DNA of 33,161 nucleotides from Propionibacterium sp. (GTDB lineage Bacteria; Actinomycetota; Actinomycetes; Propionibacteriales; Propionibacteriaceae), in assembly GCA_012517405.1 (NCBI GenBank), contig JAAYVB010000027.1, positions 1 to 33,161 of the forward strand, written 5' to 3'. Positions 7,848 to 14,891 of this stretch are shown one piece after another. The notes under the pieces are model-generated. The model was given only the letters and a program-made list of their open reading frames with translations, was not told the origin of the DNA and ran no database searches. Both the position numbers and the translations under genes were made by a program. Position 1 is the first letter of the stretch. Each line of letters starts with the position of its first letter.

Positions 7848-8776
7848 CCTGCCTACCGCTCAAGGGCGTGCATGTGGTGGTGCCAACTATCTCCCGCACC
7901 AGGGCCGAGCAGATCGCATCCACATTGCTTGTGCGATTGACAGAGCTTGGCGCGACCTGCGTCATCGTCGCAAATAACCAGGCGGCATTGAGAGCGGTTC
8001 TGTCCGAGCACTTGGAGGTTATCACCGAGCGCACAAACCCGGGGTTTGCAGCCTCAGTCAACTTCGGAGCGGCCTGCCGCTCGGATTGGTCGGTTCTGTG
8101 CATCTTCAATGACGACCTCAAGATAGGAGGAGCGGCCCGGGAGTTGCTTACGGCCAGACTAATTGAGCTTGTCGAATCAGCCTCAGAGCCAATCCTCGCA
8201 TCCTTCGACCCTGAGCAACCCCGCAGAATCCCGGGTCCTTGTGGTGTCTTCCTGAACGTTTCGTTGCTCGAGGCCGCGTTTCGGAGGGTCCGGCCTCGCA
8301 TCAAGCCCTCAGGTAGGGAGGGTACTGTCATGAATGTCGCCGGTGACAAGTATCATAGCTTCAGTGCCGTTGGGTTCACTCGGCGACTTTGGGAAACGCT
8401 GGGACCGCTTGATGAGCGCTTCGTATTCTGTTACGAGGATGCTGCTTATAGCGCGCGTGCGAATGCCCTGCCTAGCGTTCGCGTCGTGCACTCAGATTGT
8501 GGGCTCATCCATGAACACTCCGCCAGTTCATCCCGCTTTATTGACTTCGTTCTTCCGGCGACTGTTGCATCTGCTCGGGAATACCTGGCAGCGCTTGGCG
8601 CGCGACCAACTGTGGCTAGGCTGATCATTGCCGCGGCGCTCACGGTCCGACTCCTACTCGTTCCGTTGGGCGGCGCAGACTTAAGAAAGCACTATCGCGC
8701 GATTCGCGCATCTTTCAGGCAGGCGGGTTCGATTCCCAAGGCAGCGTCGCTCCCTCCGTTCGACTTGTGCTTGTGA
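7844..8776 (+). CDS. GT2-family glycosyltransferase (rhamnosyltransferase-like)
   Basis: A 310-residue GT-A glycosyltransferase starting at the ATG (7844) that overlaps the previous stop. N-terminal VHVVVPTISRTR is followed by a TNPGFAASVNFG segment, the metal/nucleotide site FNDDLKIGG, and LDERFVFCYEDAAYSARA with the catalytic-base ED pair. The NxGFAxxxNxG plus YEDxD-like pattern is common in inverting GT2 enzymes that move rhamnose from dTDP-L-rhamnose. The rml genes in this window fit that, but specificity is inference. The C-terminal ~60 residues contain a hydrophobic helix, IIAAALTVRLLLVPLG. It is the last gene before mobile cluster A. Confidence 0.88.
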   Translation: MTCLPLKGVHVVVPTISRTRAEQIASTLLVRLTELGATCVIVANNQAALRAVLSEHLEVITERTNPGFAASVNFGAACRSDWSVLCIFNDDLKIGGAARELLTARLIELVESASEPILASFDPEQPRRIPGPCGVFLNVSLLEAAFRRVRPRIKPSGREGTVMNVAGDKYHSFSAVGFTRRLWETLGPLDERFVFCYEDAAYSARANALPSVRVVHSDCGLIHEHSASSSRFIDFVLPATVASAREYLAALGARPTVARLIIAAALTVRLLLVPLGGADLRKHYRAIRASFRQAGSIPKAASLPPFDLCL

Positions 8777-9129
8777 CATGCCACCCGGTGGGCGCCTGTG
8801 TTGAGCCGCTGCCTCCGTGTGTCAGCCTTCCGGGGCTGGTCGGCGCCCCTGATCAGAGACGCCTCGGGGGCTCGTCTGACTTGACCCGTCGGGTGAGCCT
8901 GGATCCGACGGTGGACGTGTCGGCGGGGTGAAAGAGGGCGGCCGAGACCCTCAAGGATCAGGACTACCGCGCGACTTGATCTCGAAAAACCTCAACTATG
9001 CGGGTGGTACATCCTGCTGCCGCACCCAGATATACCCGGCCATCAGTCTGGTAACGGCCGGCTGATAGGGTTTGCTCTCAACGAGTAGTCCATCGATTGG
9101 CTCGACACGGTGAACCACCGGGATGCGCA
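8777..9129. other. Spacer without a supportable gene
   Basis: I see no ORF with coding character on either strand. GGGCGCC near 8789 and GGCGCCC near 8843 are inverted but far apart. The right end merges into the decayed IS21 sequence that begins around 9145, so part of this spacer is probably more IS21 debris. Confidence 0.4.
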
Positions 9130-9144
9130 CCACAAGGGCGCGTC

Positions 9145-9487
9145 CCCTCGGCCGTCTCGACGCTGACCGGGCCAAGATGTTGCCTCTACCCCCTGCCGCC
9201 GGCGGTGCGTTGGGACAACCAGGCCCGCCACGGCCGAGACTGCCACTTCCGGATCACCAGCGACCGCCCGACGGCTGCCGCGCGAGTTCCAGCAATCACT
9301 GCCCCGACCGGCGGGCGACGACCTGATCACGGACCTGGCCGAGTACGATCTCGCGTCGGACCTGACCACCGAGGACCCCCGATCACCGACACAGTTGACA
9401 CCACCAAACAGCTGCACTATCTCTCCGGTGCGCTGAAAGCACCCCGAACCTCCAAGCCGCCACCCGGCTCGCCCGGGACTATCTCGG
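9145..9487 (+). pseudogene. IS21-family remnant: istA 3' end and istB 5' end, cut by the IS256 element
   Basis: Reading across shifted plus-strand frames gives LDADRAKMLPLPP, then WDNQARHGRDCHFRI, which align with the conserved IstA stretch (DRAxMLPLPP...RLGRDYYVR). DDLITDLAEYDLA resembles an IstA tail. Right after it, VDTTKQLHYLSGALKAPRT followed in the next frame by LQAATRLARDYL is an IstB N terminus. Frame changes between these pieces show it is dead. The sequence stops at 9487, exactly where the inverted end of the IS256-family element begins, so IstB was interrupted by that insertion. The rest of IstB is not recognisable beyond 14592. Family assignment is from recalled motifs. Confidence 0.62.
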
Positions 9488-9503
9488 TAACGGTGTTTCC
9501 GGC
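9488..9503 (+). repeat. Left terminal inverted repeat of the IS256-family element
   Basis: TAACGGTGTTTCCGGC matches the reverse complement of 14577-14592 at all 16 bases. It lies nine bases outside the transposase stop codon (9512-9514). Confidence 0.85.
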
Positions 9504-9511
9504 GGTTTCAT

Positions 9512-9725
9512 TTAGTAGGTCTCCGCGGCCGGCCAGCGGTCGGCGAAGGTGATGGCGAATGGGTTGAGAGCGGGCTTCCAGCGCATGGTCCATCGGACTC
9601 GTCCTGCATCGGTCGGGTCGAGTGATCTGGTGACAAGATACAGGCACTTCAGCGCCGCCTGCTCGGTCGGGAAGTGGCCTCTGGCTCGCACCGCGCGTCG
9701 GTAGCGGGCGTTGAGGGACTGGAAG
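9512..9725 (-). pseudogene. IS256-family transposase, C-terminal fragment
   Basis: Minus-strand translation gives SLNARYRRAVRARGHFPTE, then ALKCLYLVTRSLDPT and RWKPALNPFAITFADRWPAA before a TAA at 9512-9514. This is the conserved C terminus of actinobacterial IS256-family (Mutator-like) DDE transposases. Upstream it is cut by the IS110-family element; the few codons before SLNARY (9719-9725) continue in frame from the NAI codons at 11068 if the IS110 element is removed. It supplies no catalytic residue and cannot act alone. Confidence 0.85.
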
Positions 9726-9733
9726 CTCTCTTG

Positions 9734-10831
9734 TCAAGCGGCGGTGCTGAGGGGGACATCGCGGGTTACTTTCGCGTCGTTCCACATGTGTCGGATGATG
9801 ACGTTGGCGAGTTGACGTTTGTGGCTTCGGCGGGCTGCTCGCAACGTCTTGCCCGCGGTAGTGCTCTTGGTCATGAAGGCTCGCGCTGGTTCGTGCATGC
9901 GGGCCTGGGTGACGTGGACGATGTGCAAGACGCTGTTGACCTGTCGGTTCCCGGCGAGGTCGAGTCGGTGGTGGCGGGGTTGTCCGTGGCCCTCGCCTGA
10001 GGACACGGGAACGGGTGCTGCTCCACACCATCGGGCGAATTGTGCTTCGGTGGCGAAACGTGTTGGGTCCCCGACTTCGGTCAGCAAGGTCATCGCGGTG
10101 ACCACGCCGATCCCCACGATCTCGGTCAGGGTGCAGCCGAGTTCGGCCAGGAGCCCGGGGATCTGCTTGTCGATCCGTTTGATGTCGGCGGTGATCGTGT
10201 TGATCGAGCCGAGTGTTGCGGCGAGCCACTGGGTTCTGGCCTGGTCGGCGCGGGCCATCGCGGTGGTGTCCATGGTCGAGAGTTTGACCAGGGCTGCGCT
10301 AACGCGGCTGGTGGAGGGAAGTTGGTCACGCACTTCGACGGGCAAGGAACACAGCACCGGCTCGGCCTCGGTGAGCAGACGAACCCGTTGCAGGACGAGT
10401 GATTCCCGTTGCGCCCGCAGCACGTGGAGTGTCTCCCACGCCGGTGAAGGCCGGTGGGTGTGTTTACGGGCCGGCGGCAGTCCCGGGTCTGCGAGTGTCT
10501 CGGCAGCGATCGCTTGGGCGTCGGTGATGTCAGTCTTGGCGCGGGTGCGGCGTCTGCGCCGGTCATTCGTGCGTGAGGCTTGGACCTCACGGACGTCATA
10601 CCCAGCCGCACGCAGGGCGTTGACTACAGGCAGCCCAAGACCCGAGGACCCCTCGACCCCGATCCGCTCCACTCGTGTCCCAGTTTCGGACAGGACGAGC
10701 AGTAGCCGGGTCAGGCCGTCGGCGGAGATGTCGAACGATTCACACGCGAGCAGCACCCCGGCCATGGACAAGACAGCGACGGTGCCGGAGTACTTGTGTG
10801 GATCGATCCCAGCAACAACAGAAATGACCAT
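9734..10831 (-). CDS. IS110-family DEDD transposase (recombinase)
   Basis: A 365-residue, apparently intact recombinase that moves its element through a RuvC-like domain plus a C-terminal catalytic-serine domain. The N-terminal DEDD part shows VAGIDPHKYSG (Asp near 10), GVEGSSGLG and the DxxDA segment KTDITDAQAIAAETL. The C-terminal Transposase_20 part shows EIVGIGVVTAMTLLTEVGD, RWCGAAPVPVSSGEG and the RHHRLDLAGNRQVN block. The ATG at 10831 is preferred over the upstream in-frame extension because AAGGGG lies about ten bases before it and homologues start at this MVISVVAGIDPHK position. It ends in VPLSTAA about ten bases from the element edge. No frameshift is seen, unlike most neighbours. 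Confidence 0.93.
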   Translation of the reverse strand: MVISVVAGIDPHKYSGTVAVLSMAGVLLACESFDISADGLTRLLLVLSETGTRVERIGVEGSSGLGLPVVNALRAAGYDVREVQASRTNDRRRRRTRAKTDITDAQAIAAETLADPGLPPARKHTHRPSPAWETLHVLRAQRESLVLQRVRLLTEAEPVLCSLPVEVRDQLPSTSRVSAALVKLSTMDTTAMARADQARTQWLAATLGSINTITADIKRIDKQIPGLLAELGCTLTEIVGIGVVTAMTLLTEVGDPTRFATEAQFARWCGAAPVPVSSGEGHGQPRHHRLDLAGNRQVNSVLHIVHVTQARMHEPARAFMTKSTTAGKTLRAARRSHKRQLANVIIRHMWNDAKVTRDVPLSTAA

Positions 10832-11066
10832 GACAGGTATCCCCTTTCTTCGTGACGCGCTATGGCGGGAGCAGCGGGTCCGGTCGTCGGCAGATCTGGG
10901 TTGAGTCGTGCAGGCTCTCTTCAAGCCAGGCAGCCCGGCCCCGATACCTTTGGTCGGCTGACCCGGCATTTCGAATCAAGGACATAATCGTCAATAGCGT
11001 TCAGAGCCAGGGGCAGCCGGTCAGGGCGGCTCGCGAGGCACCCCCGACACGTCAAGTCAAACACCC
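10832..11066 (-). ncRNA. IS110 left end; predicted location of the bridge RNA
   Basis: This ~235-base non-coding stretch lies between the element edge and the recombinase start. Established work on IS110-family elements shows that the long non-coding end upstream of the recombinase encodes a structured bridge RNA whose two loops pair with target and donor DNA. Position, length and lack of coding sense fit. I have not derived a fold or loop pairing, so the RNA is predicted from family and position only. Confidence 0.45.
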
Positions 11067-11067
11067 A

Positions 11068-11091
11068 GATCGCGTTGGTCGAGCAGATCAC
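11068..11091 (-). pseudogene. Eight-codon IS256 transposase piece fused to the end of truncated RitC
   Basis: The codons read VICSTNAI, the highly conserved IS256-family block that precedes SLNARYRRAV. Immediately upstream on the minus strand the reading is RitC (PPKRFDRT), in the same frame. So a deletion or recombination joined the two genes here, and the IS110 element then begins right after the isoleucine codon. Confidence 0.75.
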
Positions 11092-11448
11092 GGTCCGGTC
11101 GAACCGTTTGGGCGGGATCGCGAGGACCCGGGCGATGCTGTCGGCGTGCTCGGGATGGGTCAGCGCCGCGTAGCGGAACAGGGAGTGGATCGCGGAGAGG
11201 CGGGCGTTGCGGGTGCGGACGCTGTTCCCGCGCTCCTGCTCGAGGTGATCCAGGAAGCTGCCGATTATCGGTGCGTCCAGCTGGTCGATGTCCAGCCGTG
11301 ACGGTGCGGTGCCCGTCTGCGCGGTGACGTAGCCGAGCAGCAGCCGCATGGTGTCTCGGTAGGCGGCGATGGTGTGATCGCTGGCGTTTCGTTGTCGGAT
11401 CAGCCGGTCGGTGAAGAACGCCTGCAGGGTGGGTGCGAGGGCGCTCAT
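11092..11448 (-). pseudogene. Third RIT tyrosine recombinase (RitC), truncated
   Basis: The ATG at 11448 overlaps the stop of RitB (ATGA). The first 119 residues show the N-terminal SAM-like core-binding domain: LQAFFTDRLIRQRNASDHT, SFLDHLEQERGNSVRTRNA, SAIHSLFRYAALTHPEHA and the VLAIPPKRFDRT linker typical of these proteins. The whole catalytic domain (Arg, His-x-x-Arg, Tyr) is missing because the sequence joins IS256 at 11091. The frame then continues open through IS256 and IS110 sequence to 10921, so any product would carry a foreign tail. Confidence 0.82.
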
Positions 11449-12348
11449 GATCGTGCCCTCGATTCGCCGCTCAGGTGGGTTTCGAGTCGTCGCCCGGCCA
11501 GCGTTATCAGTTCTGGCGCCGCGGACAGATACCAGTAGGTGTGTCGGGGGTGGACGTGACCGAGCCAGGTGGACAGCAGCGTGAGCCGGGCCTGCCCGTC
11601 TTCCCCGGCGGCGTAGGCGTCGAGCATCGTGTTGACGGCGAAGGAGTGTCGTAGGTCGTGGATGCGTGGCCGGCTTGATCCAGGCCGCGTAGTGAGACCG
11701 ACGCTTTTGACGAGCCGGTGGAAGGTGTTGTGGACGTTGCAGTAGATCAGCCGGGCCCCTGCGGTCGAGACGAAGAACGCCGGGCTCCCTGTCGGCGGCG
11801 CGGATCTGTCGCGCAGCTGCTGGTAGGTGCGCAGCGCGTCGATCGTGCTGGGGTGGAGAGCCAGTTCTCGGGTCTTGCCGAACTTCCCGAATCGGATCGT
11901 GAGGCGCCCGCCAGCAAGATCGACGTCGTCGCGGTCCAAACCGATCGCTTCGCTGATCCGGATCCCGGTCACTGCGAGCAGCCCGATCAGCATCGCGAAC
12001 ATGGCCCGCCGCAACGGGGTGCGCAGCGTCGCCGTGGCGGCGATCAGCGCCGCGATCTCCGCGTCGGAATACAGGTAGGGGCTCGCGCGCAGCGGCCGTC
12101 GTGGCAGCATGCAGATAGGTCGCGAAGCCGCGGACCACGCTCAGCCGGTAGGCCCACCAGTTCGAGTCGCCGCGTGCTGGCTGTCGTGCCCAGTCCAGCG
12201 CGGCGGCGACGGTGATCACCGTTTCGTCAGTGTGGTCGAGGTGCCCCAGGAACTGGTTCAGCAGCTTCTCTGGTCGCTCCAGCCGGTAGCTCAGCGCGCG
12301 GCGCAGCGTCAGGTAGTCGGCGAGATAGCCCTGCAGCTGCCCGGTCAC
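11445..12348 (-). pseudogene. Second RIT tyrosine recombinase (RitB), frame disrupted near 12111
   Basis: Translation begins at GTG 12348, overlapping the intended stop of RitA, with GYLADYLTLRRALSYRLERP and the core-binding domain to GFATYLHA. Near 12111 the frame breaks. The catalytic domain continues in another frame (RASPYLYSDAEIAALI) with TGIRISEAIGLDRDD (Arg), RIHDLRHSFAVNTML (His-x-x-Arg) and WLGHVHPRHTYWYLS (His and Tyr), ending at TGA 11445-11447. The linker between the halves is shorter than I expect, so a small deletion probably caused the shift. The catalytic residues are all present but not on one chain with the N-terminal domain. Confidence 0.82.
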
Positions 12349-13564
12349 CAGACACCGTCCGAGGTCGCGGTAGGCCGGGGTCTGGCCAGCACCCCAGCGC
12401 GTCCCGGTCGACCTTGGCGTAGATCGCGGTGCTCAGCACGGACCTGTGACGCAGCACCTGCCTGACCTCCGGCAGCGGGCTTCCGGCGCGGAGCATCGCG
12501 GTCGCGGCGGTATGCCGCAGCCGGTGCGCGTGCATCTTCGGCAGCCCCGCGCGCTGCGCAGCGTCGAACACGATCATCGTGATCCCGCCGGTCGTCAACG
12601 CCCGCAACGGCGCGTGGACCCTCACGAACACGCTGCGTCCTTCCGCGCTGGCCGGGCGGCCGTGACGCAGATAAGCGGTGATCGCCTTCCCCACGTCTGC
12701 GGGCAGCGGGAGCTTCTCATTCCGGTTGCCTTTCCCGACGATGGTGATCTCGCCGCGCCGCCAGTCGATATCGTCCAGCCCGAGCCGGGCGACCTCCCCG
12801 GCGCGCAGTCCCAGCCGGGACAGCAGCAGCATCACCGCGTAGTCCCGCCGGCCTGTCGGCGTGCGCCGGTCGCAGGCGGCCAGCAACCGGTTCAGCTGGC
12901 CCGGTTCCAGTCCCTTCGGCAGGTTGGAGAGTTTCCATCCCGCGACTGCCGGCACCGCCTCGACCAGCGACACCGGCAGCTGCCCGGTCAGGTGCAGCCA
13001 TCGCAGCAAAGAACGCAGCGCGCAGACGATCAGTTTCGCCGAACCGACAGCGCGGCCAGGGCAGGCTGAGGTCACGAACCCGGTGACATCGCCCGCGCTG
13101 ATCCCGGCAAGCTCCAGCGTGCCGCCGCGCCGCCGGGTAGCGACGAACGGGCGCACGTTGTCCACGTAGCCGCGCGCTGTCCCCACGGTCAAGCCGCGCT
13201 CGACGAGCAGATAGCGGCGGTAGCAGTCCAGCAGCTCCTCGACCGGACCGAGCGCGGCAGGCTCCTCCACCGGCAGCACGCCCAACGGCGATAGATACTC
13301 CAACAGCGGCGCGAGCGCCTTCATCGACAGGTACTCCCGAAACCCCGCCGCGCGCCGCTGTTCCAGATACCGCTGCAGCGTCGGCGTGCTCAACCCGCCC
13401 GGGCCGATGCGCTCGGCGAGCATCCAGCGATCCAGATGAGCGATGAAACACACATGCTGATCGGCACCACCGCTCGAATAGCCGCGCCGAAGCAACTCAC
13501 CTACGAACCCGACGGCATACGGCTCCAACGGGCCGCGCACGATCGAGCGCAACACCTTGACCAT
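12227..13564 (-). CDS. First RIT tyrosine recombinase (RitA), shifted C-terminal tail
   Basis: The ATG at 13564 follows a GGAGAGGAGAGG tract. The protein has an N-terminal arm, a core-binding domain (LLDCYRRYLLVERGLTVGTA) and a complete catalytic domain: LSRLGLRAGEVARL (Arg), HAHRLRHTAATAML (His-x-x-Arg), VLRHRSVLSTAIYAKVD (His and nucleophilic Tyr). After AKVDRDAL the frame is off by one at the four-base C run 12392-12395 (plus strand). Restoring one base gives VLARPRPTATSDGVW and a TGA at 12345-12347 overlapping RitB, about 405 residues. As written the protein instead carries an unrelated ~50-residue tail to 12227. All catalytic residues precede the lesion, so activity is possible. Confidence 0.85.
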   Translation of the reverse strand: MVKVLRSIVRGPLEPYAVGFVGELLRRGYSSGGADQHVCFIAHLDRWMLAERIGPGGLSTPTLQRYLEQRRAAGFREYLSMKALAPLLEYLSPLGVLPVEEPAALGPVEELLDCYRRYLLVERGLTVGTARGYVDNVRPFVATRRRGGTLELAGISAGDVTGFVTSACPGRAVGSAKLIVCALRSLLRWLHLTGQLPVSLVEAVPAVAGWKLSNLPKGLEPGQLNRLLAACDRRTPTGRRDYAVMLLLSRLGLRAGEVARLGLDDIDWRRGEITIVGKGNRNEKLPLPADVGKAITAYLRHGRPASAEGRSVFVRVHAPLRALTTGGITMIVFDAAQRAGLPKMHAHRLRHTAATAMLRAGSPLPEVRQVLRHRSVLSTAIYAKVDRDALGCWPDPGLPRPRTVSGDRAAAGLSRRLPDAAPRAELPAGATREAAEPVPGAPRPH

Positions 13565-13614
13565 GACCTCTCCTCTCCAAGAACGGATGAGAAGAGCATC
13601 GATCAGATCACCGG

Positions 13615-13698
13615 ACTATGCCGACCTCGCCACCGCGGAACACGCGCCCCGCAAGGGACCCACCAGCATCATCGGCATAATCTGGACATCGGCATAAT
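13615..13698. repeat. Repeated terminal motifs at the upstream end of the RIT element
   Basis: CATCGGCATAAT occurs twice as a direct repeat, at 13670-13681 and 13687-13698, and a related inverted copy ACTATGCCGAC lies at 13615-13625. The outer copy touches the point where the IS256 transposase reading stops (after TCIIH). Clusters of short direct and inverted motifs are expected at RIT ends and may be recombinase binding sites. The matching other end is missing. Confidence 0.55.
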
Positions 13699-14535
13699 GG
13701 ATGATGCAGGTCTGCACCGTCGTGAGCGGCCACACGTTCGACACCACCTCGGAGAGTCCTCTGAGGCCGTCGCAGACGAGGAAGAACGTGTCACGCACGT
13801 CCCGGTTCTTCATGTCGGTCAGGACACTCATCCAGAACTTCGCGCCCTCACCGCCGGTCCCAGCCCCACAGCCCGAGGACGTCTTTCTCCCCTGCCAGGG
13901 TGACGCCGGTCGCGGCATAAATGGGCCGGTTCGCGACTTGCCCGTCGCAGATCTTCACTTTCGAATCGCGTCGATGAAGATCGCCGCGTTAACCTCGTCG
14001 GGCGGGCGCGCTGACCATTCGTTCATCTCCTCAATGACCTTGTCCGTGATCCTTGAGATCGTCTCCTTACTGACCGAGGCCCCATAGATCTGCGCGAAGT
14101 GCGCCGAGATCTCGCCCGTCGTCAACCCGTTCGCATACAGCGACAAGACGATCTCCTCGACCCCGTTCAGACGGCGTTGGCGTTTCTTCACGATCTGCGG
14201 CTCGAACGACCCGTCACGATCGCGCGGCACATCAATCGTGACCTGCCCGGTCGCTTCGGTCAGCACCGTCTCGGCCTCGCGCCGTTGCGCACGTTCCTGC
14301 CCTCGCGATCAGGATCGGCACGGTTCTTCTCATGCCCGAGATGCTCCGTGAGCTCCTCGTTCAACGCCGTCTCGAGCACGTTCTTCGTGAACAGCTTCAA
14401 CAACCCGTCGGGGCCGGTCAGGGCCAGGCCCTGTTCCTTGGCCAGCCGGACCAGCTCTGCCGCCGCAGCGGCCTCCGCGGATCGATCATCATCGTGGTGT
14501 TTCTTCGGACTCACAGCATCCAGTGTCGTAGTCAT
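13699..14535 (-). pseudogene. IS256-family transposase, N-terminal half, several frameshifts
   Basis: The ATG at 14535 follows GGGAAGGGTGCC and starts MTTTLDAVSPKKHHDD. Across at least three frame changes (near 14275, 13955 and 13870) the minus strand reads LVRLAKEQGLALTGPDGLL, ALNEELTEHLGHEKN, QVTIDVPRDRDGSFEPQIVK, GLTTGEISAHFAQIYGASVS, DGQVANRPIYAATGVTLAGE, KFWMSVLTDMKNRDVRDTFF and VWPLTTVQTCIIH. These are consecutive blocks of an actinobacterial IS256-family transposase. It then stops at the RIT end. It is dead three times over and split. Confidence 0.85.
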
Positions 14536-14576
14536 CACGGCACCCTTCCCGCCACGCATCACGCGCGGCGCGTCAG

Positions 14577-14592
14577 GCCGGAAACACCGTTA
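14577..14592 (-). repeat. Right terminal inverted repeat of the IS256-family element
   Basis: This is the exact complement of the 16 bases at 9488-9503. The bases immediately outside (AATCC) are not matched at the left end. Confidence 0.85.
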
Positions 14593-14891
14593 AATCCACA
14601 GTCCCCCACTGACTATCAGCTGGCAGTTCCACGGCCGCTGGCACACATGTGTGGCATGGATGACTCGCCCCGCGCTTGGTGGTGGGCTGTGTGACCAACA
14701 GACCCGCGGTGAGTTGGACACCGCGGCAGGTTGTGCCGTCTGAAGTTGAAGTTCGAGGCATCACCCGCCGCGGTAGGGGCGTGGGCGCATTGACGACGCC
14801 GCAGGCTGAAACGCTACCATCGATGTAGACCACTGGCTGGTAGCGGTCTGTCGCGAGTTGCTGAAGCCCTGCGGATCGGAGTCTGATAAGC
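14593..14891. other. Spacer after mobile cluster A
   Basis: No coding region, RNA gene or IS motif that I recognise lies in these 299 bases. The remainder of the interrupted IstB is not visible here, so the flank has probably been rearranged. Confidence 0.4.

Larger units (their letters stand above)
9724..11067 (-). mobile_element. IS110-family element inserted in the IS256 transposase
   Basis: The limits are inferred from where IS256 transposase coding stops (11068) and resumes in frame (about 9723). This gives an element of about 1.34 kb with a 365-residue DEDD transposase, a 5' non-coding end of about 235 bases and a 3' end of only about ten bases, a plausible IS110 layout. IS110 elements lack terminal inverted repeats, and none are seen. 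A CT dinucleotide occurs at both junctions (11068-11067 and 9725-9724 on the minus strand) and could be the recombination core. Confidence 0.75.
11092..13698 (-). mobile_element. RIT (recombinase-in-trio) element, truncated at its 3' end
   Basis: Three tyrosine recombinase genes lie in tandem with GTGA and ATGA overlaps, the defining arrangement of RIT elements. The upstream end carries repeated ATTATGCCGATG motifs and abuts the IS256 transposase N-terminal half at about 13699. The downstream end is lost: the third gene stops after 119 codons and runs straight into IS256 sequence. RitA has one C-terminal frameshift and RitB an internal lesion, so the element is probably immobile. Confidence 0.8.
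9488..14592 (-). mobile_element. IS256-family element, split by a RIT element and an IS110-family element
   Basis: The outer limits are a perfect 16-bp inverted repeat, TAACGGTGTTTCCGGC at 9488-9503 and its complement at 14577-14592. Inside are transposase pieces from one family in correct order and on one strand: N-terminal half 13699-14535, a short VICSTNAI piece at 11068-11091, and the C terminus 9512-9725. Between the first and second lies a RIT element; between the second and third an IS110-family element. The middle of the transposase (between TCIIH and VICST) is missing, so a deletion followed or accompanied the RIT insertion. No obvious 8-bp target duplication is seen outside the repeats. 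Confidence 0.8.

Noticed and set aside
9097..9552. Single 151-codon plus ORF as a gene
   Set aside because: The frame mixes IstA and IstB pieces with parts from other frames and then enters the IS256 end; it is a pseudogene remnant.
13616..13698. CRISPR-like short repeats
   Set aside because: Only two direct copies with one 5-base spacer between them, located exactly at a RIT boundary; better explained as recombinase sites.
14573..14833. Minus-strand 86-codon frame beyond the IS256 end
   Set aside because: It crosses the terminal inverted repeat and has no recognisable motif.
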